64,000 nucleotides of DNA. Origin: Segatella maculosa DSM 19339 = JCM 15638. GTDB taxonomy: Bacteria > Bacteroidota > Bacteroidia > Bacteroidales > Bacteroidaceae. Location of the stretch: assembly GCF_000382385.1 (NCBI RefSeq), contig NZ_KB908328.1, forward strand, positions 42,787 through 106,786. The letters run 5' to 3'. A program made the translations under genes and the position numbers. This document shows positions 57,057 through 64,000 of the stretch, piece after piece; the stretch's first letter is position 1, and each line of letters begins with the position of its first letter. The notes under the pieces were generated by a model that saw nothing but the letters and a program-made list of their open reading frames with translations, made no database searches and was not told where the DNA came from.

Positions 57057-57749
57057 CTATTCTTGATAGTCAAAAGTTATAACTTTTGCTGAATTAAAAT
57101 CAGAGAAGTCTTCAACGAAATTAGGATAATATATCAAAGTGAGTATGTTGTCTTTTATTTTCATTTCTACAGAATACATCATAGGATTGTCAAAAGCGAA
57201 AATAGCCTTCTTTTCTTTTGTGAAAATATTGTATGCAAACAAAGTGTCTGCACTCATGTACAAACAAAACGAACCACTATCGTCAAAACAGACGGCCTCT
57301 GAGTTTTTTAGATTTCTCTCTATACAATCTGATTGTAACTCGGTTGTATTAAAATATTGAATTTCTCCTACAGTAGAAAAATCATCTGCATTTTGATATT
57401 TAGTAATGGGAATGATAATCCCTGTAGTCTTCTTTGAATTATACTGAATTTTTCCAACAGATAAAATACTGTCTATTTGATAGACAATATTCTTATCTTT
57501 GTCTATTTTGAGTCGAAAGTAATTGGCTTCTCCCTTATTCAATGACACAAGTGGCTGTAAGATGCAACTTGTTCTTTTATTGATATGGATTATCTTGTAT
57601 CCTTTTAAATCAATATATGAGATTCCAAAGGATTTAAGTAGCGTATCCCTTTCCATCGACTGCCGAATCTTAACAGAAGGAACTTTGTGGAACGAGCTAC
57701 AACCTATGCAACATGCCATTGTAATAATAAGCCATAAATATTTCACCAT
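57057..57749 (-). CDS. Lipoprotein of unknown function
   Basis: A 230-aa lipoprotein (signal MVKYLWLIITMACCIGCSS, lipobox cysteine ~17). Repeated beta patterns such as GISYIDLKGYKIIHINKRTS, VGEIQYFNTTELQSD, MSADTLFAYNIFTKEKKAIF suggest a propeller-like or beta-sandwich structure. Very AT-rich. It faces the plus-strand genes of the island. Not recognised. Confidence 0.55.
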   Translation of the reverse strand: MVKYLWLIITMACCIGCSSFHKVPSVKIRQSMERDTLLKSFGISYIDLKGYKIIHINKRTSCILQPLVSLNKGEANYFRLKIDKDKNIVYQIDSILSVGKIQYNSKKTTGIIIPITKYQNADDFSTVGEIQYFNTTELQSDCIERNLKNSEAVCFDDSGSFCLYMSADTLFAYNIFTKEKKAIFAFDNPMMYSVEMKIKDNILTLIYYPNFVEDFSDFNSAKVITFDYQE

Positions 57750-57897
57750 AGATAAATTAAACTGCTGTTTTTGTCAGACTTCCTTTGCTCATGTTTTCAG
57801 TCCTTTTCTGTAATAGCCTGTCTTTTGAGTATATTATCAGATCACTTTGGAGCATAAAGAAGATGTTTATTCTTATAGATATCATTAATTCATTTAG

Positions 57898-58329
57898 TCA
57901 ACAGAATGCTACATCATAAGCACCAATCTCAACGATTTTGAATTCATTGCCTTGCTTGTGTATTTTTATCCCACAACCATGTTCTTCTTCATGTTTAATC
58001 CAGTACCCTAAGCCATATAGTTCTGGCTCATTCTGTTCAAACAAGACGTATATTGCTATTAGTTCGATATCCAAATCTTCGATGTCCAAAGCGTCATTCC
58101 TTTTGGAGACATACTCTTTTGCAGCTCCAAACGCAATGCCATTCCAACGATACCATTCATTAAGAAATCTGGCAATTCTATCTTTGTAATTATTAGTAAG
58201 TTCTTCTTCTGATGCATTTAAATCATCAGATAAGACTAACTGTACACTCTTTAACCCTTCGATAAAGACCATCATGGTCAAATTATCTTCAAAATTAATA
58301 TCTTCTCCTTTGATCATCGAAACATTCAT
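57898..58329 (-). CDS. DUF6985-like/immunity-like cytoplasmic protein
   Basis: A 143-aa acidic protein: MMVFIEGLKSVQLVLSDDLN, NEWYRWNGIAFGAAKEY, LIAIYVLFEQNEPELYGLGY, WIKHEEEHGCGIKIHKQGNE. The layout (N-terminal strand with phosphate/metal-like DD, helix with W, C-terminal HEEEHGCGIKI) resembles small immunity-type families such as DUF6985. A -7-like TAAATTTG is just upstream on the minus strand (58344-58351). No cognate toxin is visible. Confidence 0.5.
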   Translation of the reverse strand: MNVSMIKGEDINFEDNLTMMVFIEGLKSVQLVLSDDLNASEEELTNNYKDRIARFLNEWYRWNGIAFGAAKEYVSKRNDALDIEDLDIELIAIYVLFEQNEPELYGLGYWIKHEEEHGCGIKIHKQGNEFKIVEIGAYDVAFC

Positions 58330-58509
58330 TATGTTAAGTCCGGCAAATTTAGAATAATGCGAACTATATGCCTATTGTTCTTTGCACCTTGATGCATGGC
58401 TTCTTTGAAAACAAGTAATATACAGCAATGGTTCATCGCTGTGCGTGTTGCTGTCATTGTCGTTTACATATTCATTTGTTTTTAGTGCTATTTTCTTTCA
58501 TCCCAATAA

Positions 58510-58698
58510 TTAGGGGAGCTGTTAATCTTTTCCGAAGTAGCCTTTCATCACAACAAAGATGGTAAATATTTGTCTATTACGCAAATAAACATACGTTTAT
58601 TTTCTTGTGAATTGTATTTTAATCCCAATAAGTACAAGGAGGTTTACAATGAATCTACATATAGTGAGTCCGACGGACGCACATTAAATATCGTGTGA
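58510..58698 (+). pseudogene. Remnant of an immunity-like gene (paralogue of 56463-56891)
   Basis: The frame is open from 58510 to a TGA at 58696 but lacks a start codon. It reads ELLIFSEVAFHHNKDGKYLS, ITQINIRLFSCELYFNPNKY, KEVYNESTYSE, SDGRTLNIV. The last part repeats KEVYKESTF...SDGRINTI of the gene at 56463, with the ~16 residues between missing. The remaining spacer 58330-58764 contains nothing else I can support. Confidence 0.5.
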
Positions 58699-58881
58699 TG
58701 GCACAATTAACAGGCTCATATATTAGGAAATTCTAAAAGAAAACTATAATTTTGTAGCATCAAGTTGAGCGTTCTTCGTTCAACTCCGCACTTAATTGAA
58801 TATCAATCAAAGTATAACCTGCCTGAATATGGGGAATACAGTAATAGGAAAAGAACGCTATCGTTCCTTAAACCATTAGTC

Positions 58882-60933
58882 ATGACAAAGACCATTAAAC
58901 GCTATTTTCATCAAACCTTTCGCGATTTCCACAGCATATCCCTCTCCTTCCGCTTCGGAATGGCGTTGGGGGTGGGGCTTTTCCTGCTCCTTTCCTCCTT
59001 CACTTGGCGTTCCTACCTCTCTTACTCCACGCCACAGCAAATCGTTCAAGCCGACGGAGGGCTCATTTACGTGTTGGCCAGCAACGGACTCTATGCTTAT
59101 AACACCAAAGATCAAAGCGTACGCACGTTCGACAAGGTGAACGGGCTCTCCGATTGCAACATTTCGCACATCGCTTACAACAAGGTCTCGCACCGATTAC
59201 TGATTGTTTATGCCAATCAGAACATTGATTTGATGGACCGTTCAGGCGAAGTGACTAACCTCAGTGCCTATCATAACACGACGATGACGGCCGACAAGAC
59301 CGTCAATAGCATTTATCTCTCGGGCCGTTACGCCTATCTGGCAACGGGTTTCGGCATCGTTAAGCTCAACACGGCGGCCGTTGAAGTCAGTGATACCTAC
59401 AATCTTGGCTTCTCGGTCGACTATGTTTATATCCGCAACAACGCGTTCTTTGCGGCCTCAGCCAAGCAAGGTGTCTACTCGGCCCAGCTGACTTCGAACC
59501 TTGCCGACAGGAACAACTGGCACCGCGTGGGCAATTATGTGGCCCCGACTCCTGAAGATCAATCCGCACTATGGGCGAAAGTGGCCAACGCCAATCCCGG
59601 AGGTCCGCGCTATAACCACTTCGGTTTCATGCGTTTCCACAAGGGAAAGCTCTACACTTGCGGTGGTTATGGTGCACCTTTCAGGCCGGGAACGATACAA
59701 GTGTTGGGCGGAAACACGTGGCAAATCTATGAAGACGCGGCGCAAATCCAACCGAAAACCGGGCTAAGCTATCAAGACATCTATTGCATCGACATCGACC
59801 CGAAGGACGAAAACCACCTTTTTGCCGGTGCACGTAACGGACTTTATGAATTTCAAGACGGGCATTTCAAAGCCTTTTACAATCATAAAAATGCTCCGAT
59901 CGGCTTTTCCACCAACGACAAAAGCAAGGAATACGAGTTGGTGACCGGCCTGAAATTCGATGCCAATGCCAGTCTTTGGCTCTTCAACAGCCAGTCGCAA
60001 ACCGCCTCATTGCTGCAATATTCCGATCAGAAATGGACCACTCACACCGCCCCTGCACTGATGAGTTTCAACGGAAGAAGCCTTGCCAACGCCGAAAAAC
60101 TCATGTTCGACAGTCGCGGTCGCCTGTGGTTTGTCAACAACAACTGGACACTTGCCTCGCTCTACTCCTATCAACCGGAAAGCAAAACGCTGCATGCTTT
60201 CACCTCATTCACAAATGAAGACGGGACTACATTGAAGGAATTGTGGAACGTGCGCTGTGTCGTTGAAGACAAAGAAGGCAACATCTGGATCGGAACCAAC
60301 GTGGGGCCACTGATGCTTCCCCCCAATCAATTCGACAGCAACAGCCCGGTTTTCCAGCAAATAAAGGTGCCCCGCAACGACGGAACAGGCTATGCCGACT
60401 ATCTTCTCAGCGGCGTTGACATCACAGCCATGGCCATCGATGGGGCCAACCGCAAGTGGTTTGCTACCAATGGCAACGGGGTTTACCTCGTCAGCAGCAA
60501 CAACATCGAAGAGCTGCGCCACTTTACGGCAGAGAATAGTCCGCTACTTTCCAACGCCATTGAGAGCATTTCCATCAACGATGTCACGGGCGAAGTGTTC
60601 TTCGGCACTGATCAAGGACTGTGTTCCTGCAGGGCCGACGCTACAGAAGCACAGGAAGAAATGACCGAAGCGAGCGTTTATGCCTATCCAAATCCTGTCC
60701 GACCGGACTATACGGGGCCGATTTATGTAACCGGACTCACCTATAATGCCGACGTGAAAATTACGACTTCCAACGGAACCCTCGTGAAAGAGGGGCGCAG
60801 CAACGGCGGACTTTTCACATGGGACGGCTGCGACAAGCAGGGGAAGCGAGTGGCTTCGGGCATCTATATGGTCGAAACGGCCACGCAAGACGGTAAGAAA
60901 GGTGTCGTATGCAAGATTGCAATCCTCAACTAA
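58882..60933 (+). CDS. porZ: PorZ-like type IX secretion system beta-propeller protein
   Basis: A surface protein of ~683 aa. The N-terminus has a transmembrane or signal segment (ALGVGLFLLLSSFTWRSYLS), then two seven-bladed-propeller-type repeat runs (QADGGLIYVLASNGLYAYNT, DCNISHIAYNKVSHRLLIVY, VEDKEGNIWIGTNVGPLMLP), and a C-terminal T9SS-like sorting domain (ASVYAYPNPVRPDYTGPIYV to GVVCKIAILN). PorZ in Porphyromonas helps attach anionic LPS to T9SS cargo. Start 58882 is chosen since a -7 box (TAATTTTG, 58747-58754) makes the frame start at 58765 unlikely; 58963 is another option. The glycosyltransferase-like gene overlaps its end by 25 nt. Confidence 0.78.
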   Translation: MTKTIKRYFHQTFRDFHSISLSFRFGMALGVGLFLLLSSFTWRSYLSYSTPQQIVQADGGLIYVLASNGLYAYNTKDQSVRTFDKVNGLSDCNISHIAYNKVSHRLLIVYANQNIDLMDRSGEVTNLSAYHNTTMTADKTVNSIYLSGRYAYLATGFGIVKLNTAAVEVSDTYNLGFSVDYVYIRNNAFFAASAKQGVYSAQLTSNLADRNNWHRVGNYVAPTPEDQSALWAKVANANPGGPRYNHFGFMRFHKGKLYTCGGYGAPFRPGTIQVLGGNTWQIYEDAAQIQPKTGLSYQDIYCIDIDPKDENHLFAGARNGLYEFQDGHFKAFYNHKNAPIGFSTNDKSKEYELVTGLKFDANASLWLFNSQSQTASLLQYSDQKWTTHTAPALMSFNGRSLANAEKLMFDSRGRLWFVNNNWTLASLYSYQPESKTLHAFTSFTNEDGTTLKELWNVRCVVEDKEGNIWIGTNVGPLMLPPNQFDSNSPVFQQIKVPRNDGTGYADYLLSGVDITAMAIDGANRKWFATNGNGVYLVSSNNIEELRHFTAENSPLLSNAIESISINDVTGEVFFGTDQGLCSCRADATEAQEEMTEASVYAYPNPVRPDYTGPIYVTGLTYNADVKITTSNGTLVKEGRSNGGLFTWDGCDKQGKRVASGIYMVETATQDGKKGVVCKIAILN

Positions 60934-62369
60934 ATCTATCCGATAGGCTGTCACGACAATGGGCAGTGTGGCTCATTGTCCTTACAATTCCCGTCGTATG
61001 CTATGGGATTACTCTCCTCATGCCCACCTTCGACGACTTCACTTACTTTACGGCTCCCTACCCAAAGAGCCTTTCTGAGCGACTCATTCCCTTCGGTTCG
61101 TATTGGCGTCCCTTTGATGCATTCTTCGGATATTTCATCGAACGCCACGTCGGACTGTTCCCCTTGGCCAACCATCTCTGCGTCTTCGCGGGCCATATAG
61201 GCAACACCTTTTTGCTATATCGGCTTTTGGAGCGACTGAAGGTCGGCCCTTTGGCCCGCAATTTCGGGCTGCTTTACTTCTACATGGCACCTGGAGTGCT
61301 GGGGACGGTCTTGGATATCGACTCCCTCAACCAGACCTATTCCCTGCTGTTCGACCTCATGGGATTGCTTTGTTTTGTTACTTTAGAAGGGCGATGGCGG
61401 CTTGTCGGGTGGATAGCCTGCACGTATGTGGCGACCCTTTTCAAGGAAAACGGCATCATGTGGTTTGTCATCACGCCGCTGTTGGCAAGCATGTTCCTTC
61501 ACTGTTCAAAGAAAACCATCTTCCGTTTTGTGGCCGTCGGCATGTGCTGTGCCCTGCTTTATGTCGCTGTCCGGTTGAGTTTCCCGGTCAACCACATCCC
61601 TTTCAACCATGAATATACAGAAACGACGTTCGTTGCAAAACTCAAAGACCTCTTCGCTTTCATTGGTCTGACCTTCCTACCTTTGGACTATGTGGCCCTT
61701 GTTCACGACAGAAACTATCTTTGGGCCGCTTGTTCAGCGGTGCTCACGCTGTCTTTTTTCGGCTATGTTTCGGTCAAAAACCACCGGACCCTACTCGGGA
61801 AAATAGGGCTCCTCCTGCTGCTTTGTGTGCTCATTGCGGCCGCTCCCCATCTCGCAACCGTTTTTACGGCGATGCATGCTTACGGCCTGATGCCCCTGAT
61901 GGCCCTGCTGTGGGCACTCATCATCAACCGCCTTCCGCGCAAACCGCTCCTGCTTTCGCTGATGACACTAAGCCTTTTCACGATAATCCTCATCGATTTG
62001 CACCACTGGAATGAGACCCGTTTGTCGGGACAACGCCAAGAACGGCTTTCCAAACAAGCGCTCCGTGTGTTGGGAGCGCCTGTGGATAGCGTTTTTAGTA
62101 TCAACGTTGTCGATGACTATCGCAAGTATTCCACCTTCTGTGTGCGCCCAACCGACGCCTTTGCATGGGGGAACGGCGTGCAGTTGATGACTGCCTATCG
62201 CTGGCCAAAAACATGGGAAGATGTCTCCATTCCCGAGGAACAACGTCGCCGGGTGCCCGAAATTGCCGACAGTGCCTACCGCGTGGGCTTCCGAAAAGTG
62301 CTGCTCATCAGCCATGAAACGGTGACACTCGTTGCCAAAAGAAACGCTCAAGACAAGCAAGAACCATGA
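60909..62369 (+). CDS. Multi-pass membrane glycosyltransferase-like (GT-C fold) protein
   Basis: A 486-aa protein with ~10-11 hydrophobic segments and a soluble C-terminal ~110 residues. The first loop has acidic residues (MPTFDDFTYFTAPYP), later YWRPFDAFFGYFIERHVG and LFKENGIMWFVITPLL, the layout of GT-C enzymes that use lipid-linked sugar donors on the outer face of the inner membrane. No exact family can be named. It starts inside the porZ 3' end (25-nt overlap) and overlaps the flippase gene by 4 nt, so it probably decorates the glycan the flippase moves. Confidence 0.65.
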   Translation: MQDCNPQLNLSDRLSRQWAVWLIVLTIPVVCYGITLLMPTFDDFTYFTAPYPKSLSERLIPFGSYWRPFDAFFGYFIERHVGLFPLANHLCVFAGHIGNTFLLYRLLERLKVGPLARNFGLLYFYMAPGVLGTVLDIDSLNQTYSLLFDLMGLLCFVTLEGRWRLVGWIACTYVATLFKENGIMWFVITPLLASMFLHCSKKTIFRFVAVGMCCALLYVAVRLSFPVNHIPFNHEYTETTFVAKLKDLFAFIGLTFLPLDYVALVHDRNYLWAACSAVLTLSFFGYVSVKNHRTLLGKIGLLLLLCVLIAAAPHLATVFTAMHAYGLMPLMALLWALIINRLPRKPLLLSLMTLSLFTIILIDLHHWNETRLSGQRQERLSKQALRVLGAPVDSVFSINVVDDYRKYSTFCVRPTDAFAWGNGVQLMTAYRWPKTWEDVSIPEEQRRRVPEIADSAYRVGFRKVLLISHETVTLVAKRNAQDKQEP

Positions 62370-63805
62370 AACCGACCGATAACAACAGCTATCGACATAT
62401 TCTGAAATACACGGGTATCTTCGGAGGTGTGCAGGGATTGAACATTCTCATGGGCGTGGTGCGCAATAAGATCGTGGCCGTGTTGCTGGGAACCGACGGC
62501 ATGGGGCTCATTTCGCTGTTCAACAGCACGGTAAGGCTCGTGTCCGACGCCACCAATCTCGGCCTTTCCATGAGTGCCGTCCGTGAACTTTCGGCGGCTT
62601 ATGAGCAGGGAGACAAGCTGATTTTGCAGCAGAAAATACGGATTATCCGTACATGGAGCCTGCTCACTGCCCTTGCCGGAATGCTTGTTTGCATGGTTCT
62701 CGCACCGTTGTTCAACCGTTTCACTTTCGCTTGGGGCGACCATACCCTGCATTTCGTCGCACTTTCACCGACGATAGCCTTTCTTTCGCTCGCAGCGGGC
62801 GAGACTTCGATTCTCAAAGCTACCCGACAACTGCGTCGACTTGCCCTGCTTTCCGTCTATGGTGTGCTGGGTGCGCTCCTCACCTCCGTTCCCTTGTTCT
62901 ACATCTGGCGGCAGGCAGCCATCGTTCCCGCCATTGTCATCGCCGCAGCTATTCAACTTTTGCTGGTCATCACGTTCTCCCTGCGTCTTTATCCCCTTGA
63001 CATCAGGTTCAACCGCCGCACCCTTCGCGAGGGATATGGCATGGTGAGCCTCGGTGTGGCATTCGTTATGGCGGGGATTTTGGGCAGTGCGGCCGACTTC
63101 ATCATTCGAAGTTACCTCTCACATGCAGGGGAACTCCACACCGTGGGCCTTTATAATGCGGGCTTTATGGTCACGATGACCTATGCCGGCATGGTTTTTC
63201 ATGGCATGGAGACCGACTATTTCCCGCGACTTTCAGGGGTTAAGCACACCGGAACCACGCTCAACATACTCGTCAACCGCCAGATTGAGGTCAGCATACT
63301 GCTCATTTCGCCGCTTCTGGTGGCCATGACGGTGGCCCTTCCGCTCCTTGTTCCCCTGCTTTTCAGCCAAGAATTCGGGCCCGTCATCGGCATGATGCGT
63401 GGCAGCATCCTTGCCATGTACCTGCGTGCGCTGTCGCTTCCCATTGAATATATCGCCCTTTCGCGTGGCAATTCCCGTGCCTATCTCGTGCAAGAAGGCT
63501 TTGCCGCCGTCCTACTTGTCGTGTCTGTCGTTACGGGTTTCCACTTCGGAGGCCTCACGGCCACAGGCTATTCCATCACGTTTGCCACGCTCTTGGAACT
63601 CATTTTCGTGCTCTTTCTCACCTATTATAAGTATGGTTACCGCCTGTCCCGGCGTGCTTTTCGGCTCATGCTGCTGCAAACGGGGCTCGGTCTCGCCACG
63701 CTTCTTGCCGTTCTCGGCCTCAATGGCCCCGCTTATTGGCTCGTCGGGGCCGCGCTTGTCGGCGTGAGTGGGACCCTGAGTTGGCGACTATGCCGCCCAA
63801 CATAG
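62366..63805 (+). CDS. Wzx-like polysaccharide/O-antigen flippase
   Basis: A 479-aa protein with ~12 transmembrane helices of the MOP superfamily. RHILKYTGIFGGVQGLNILM, VRNKIVAVLLGTDGMGLISL and the middle loop region LYNAGFMVTMTYAGMVFHGM match lipid-linked oligosaccharide flippases. Overlap of 4 nt with the glycosyltransferase-like gene. In this context it would flip the undecaprenyl-linked repeat unit of an LPS or capsule. Substrate unknown. Confidence 0.85.
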   Translation: MKPTDNNSYRHILKYTGIFGGVQGLNILMGVVRNKIVAVLLGTDGMGLISLFNSTVRLVSDATNLGLSMSAVRELSAAYEQGDKLILQQKIRIIRTWSLLTALAGMLVCMVLAPLFNRFTFAWGDHTLHFVALSPTIAFLSLAAGETSILKATRQLRRLALLSVYGVLGALLTSVPLFYIWRQAAIVPAIVIAAAIQLLLVITFSLRLYPLDIRFNRRTLREGYGMVSLGVAFVMAGILGSAADFIIRSYLSHAGELHTVGLYNAGFMVTMTYAGMVFHGMETDYFPRLSGVKHTGTTLNILVNRQIEVSILLISPLLVAMTVALPLLVPLLFSQEFGPVIGMMRGSILAMYLRALSLPIEYIALSRGNSRAYLVQEGFAAVLLVVSVVTGFHFGGLTATGYSITFATLLELIFVLFLTYYKYGYRLSRRAFRLMLLQTGLGLATLLAVLGLNGPAYWLVGAALVGVSGTLSWRLCRPT

Positions 63806-63843
63806 GGCCTCCCGCCCCCTTTGTCTGCCTAATCGGTTTCCCA

Positions 63844-63865
63844 TCTCAGCCATTTTGCACGACAA
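63844..63865. repeat. Single 22-bp M4 unit
   Basis: TCTCAGCCATTTTGCACGAC-type unit, downstream of the flippase gene. Confidence 0.6.
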
Positions 63866-63880
63866 AAGAGCCGACTCTTT
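63865..63880 (-). terminator. Hairpin AAAGAG-TCGG-CTCTTT followed by T-run (minus strand)
   Basis: A 6-bp stem and 4-nt loop followed on the minus strand by TTTT-like bases; it would end a transcript coming from R106 copy 2. Part of the gene-free end 63806-64000. Confidence 0.45.
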
Positions 63881-63894
63881 ATAACTCTTTGATT

Positions 63895-64000
63895 ATAAGC
63901 ACTTATAAAATTGGAAAAAGGAAAAGGGTTACGATTTGGTTACTACTCAAATTCCCCGGACTTCCTTGATTTGCTGTCGTTTCAAACAACTCTTGTTATT
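63895..64000 (-). repeat. 106-bp repeat R106, copy 2 (runs to the window end)
   Basis: Same 106 bp as 35848-35953, ~80% identical without gaps, containing ATAAGCACTTAT and TTCAAACAA. Its edge beyond 64000 is not visible. Confidence 0.7.

Noticed and set aside
35848..64000. A 28-kb mobile element bounded by the two R106 copies
   Set aside because: The interval holds core genes (miaB, rbfA, leuS, clearly chromosomal) and no integrase or transfer genes.
1..64000. tRNA, rRNA or tmRNA genes
   Set aside because: No cloverleaf or rRNA-like segment was recognised by eye; a tRNA scan would settle it.

Overview
The window looks like a chromosomal segment of a Prevotellaceae-type Bacteroidota (Prevotella sensu lato). 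The evidence is a SusC/SusD pair, many secreted glycoside hydrolases, a PorZ-like type IX secretion protein, LolE, RbfA, MiaB and LpxL-like genes of Bacteroidota type, and repeated promoters of the form TTTG-N19/20-TAnnTTTG. Most genes have no Shine-Dalgarno sequence. I found no rRNA, tRNA, CRISPR array or complete insertion sequence.

Layout. 1-2.5 kb: the tail of a heparinase II/III-like protein and a GH2 glycosidase. 3.2-12.2 kb: a SusC/SusD operon with two accessory lipoproteins and two TlpA-like thioredoxins; susC carries a 1-nt frameshift. 12.4-21.7 kb (minus strand): housekeeping genes metG, clpB and cysS, plus a nitroreductase and two secreted unknowns. 22.3-29 kb: an alpha-L-rhamnosidase, a type B carboxylesterase and a frameshifted PA14-containing GH3, which look like a plant-glycan utilisation cluster with a decayed AraC regulator next to it; then bcp. 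29.8-32.3 kb: a gene-poor variable spacer with tandem repeats, strong inverted repeats, a truncated ORF and a translationally coupled small membrane protein. 32.4-46.5 kb (minus strand): envelope genes (LpxL-like acyltransferase, LTA-synthase-like sulfatase, MsbA-like ABC exporter, PAP2 phosphatase, epimerase, LolE) with miaB and rbfA. Small toxin-antitoxin-like modules are inserted among them: VapD with a 65-aa partner, and VapBC with DUF2442 and a broken DUF4160. 46.8-55.9 kb (plus strand): an OPT transporter, fcl, manA, leuS, yitT-like and rdgB. 55.9-58.7 kb: an AT-rich island of small lipoproteins and immunity-like orphans. 58.9-63.8 kb: porZ-like, a multi-pass glycosyltransferase-like protein and a Wzx-like flippase, all overlapping as one operon.

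The most distinctive unexplained signal is a set of dispersed intergenic repeats. One is an array of degenerate 22-bp units (YTCAGCCATATT-type, often with mirror-image copies) seen at six loci plus single units. Several arrays follow, in fixed order, a REP-like inverted repeat (GGACGCACGGTTCGTGCGTCC type) and a short GATAATCAACGACTT box. A third family (CCCTCCCTTTGGGAGGG type) sits at gene ends, supplies the C-terminus of the PAP2 protein, and appears to have inserted in frame into the LeuRS editing domain. A separate 106-bp repeat forms the likely transcribed leader of the VapD operon and recurs at the right edge of the window.
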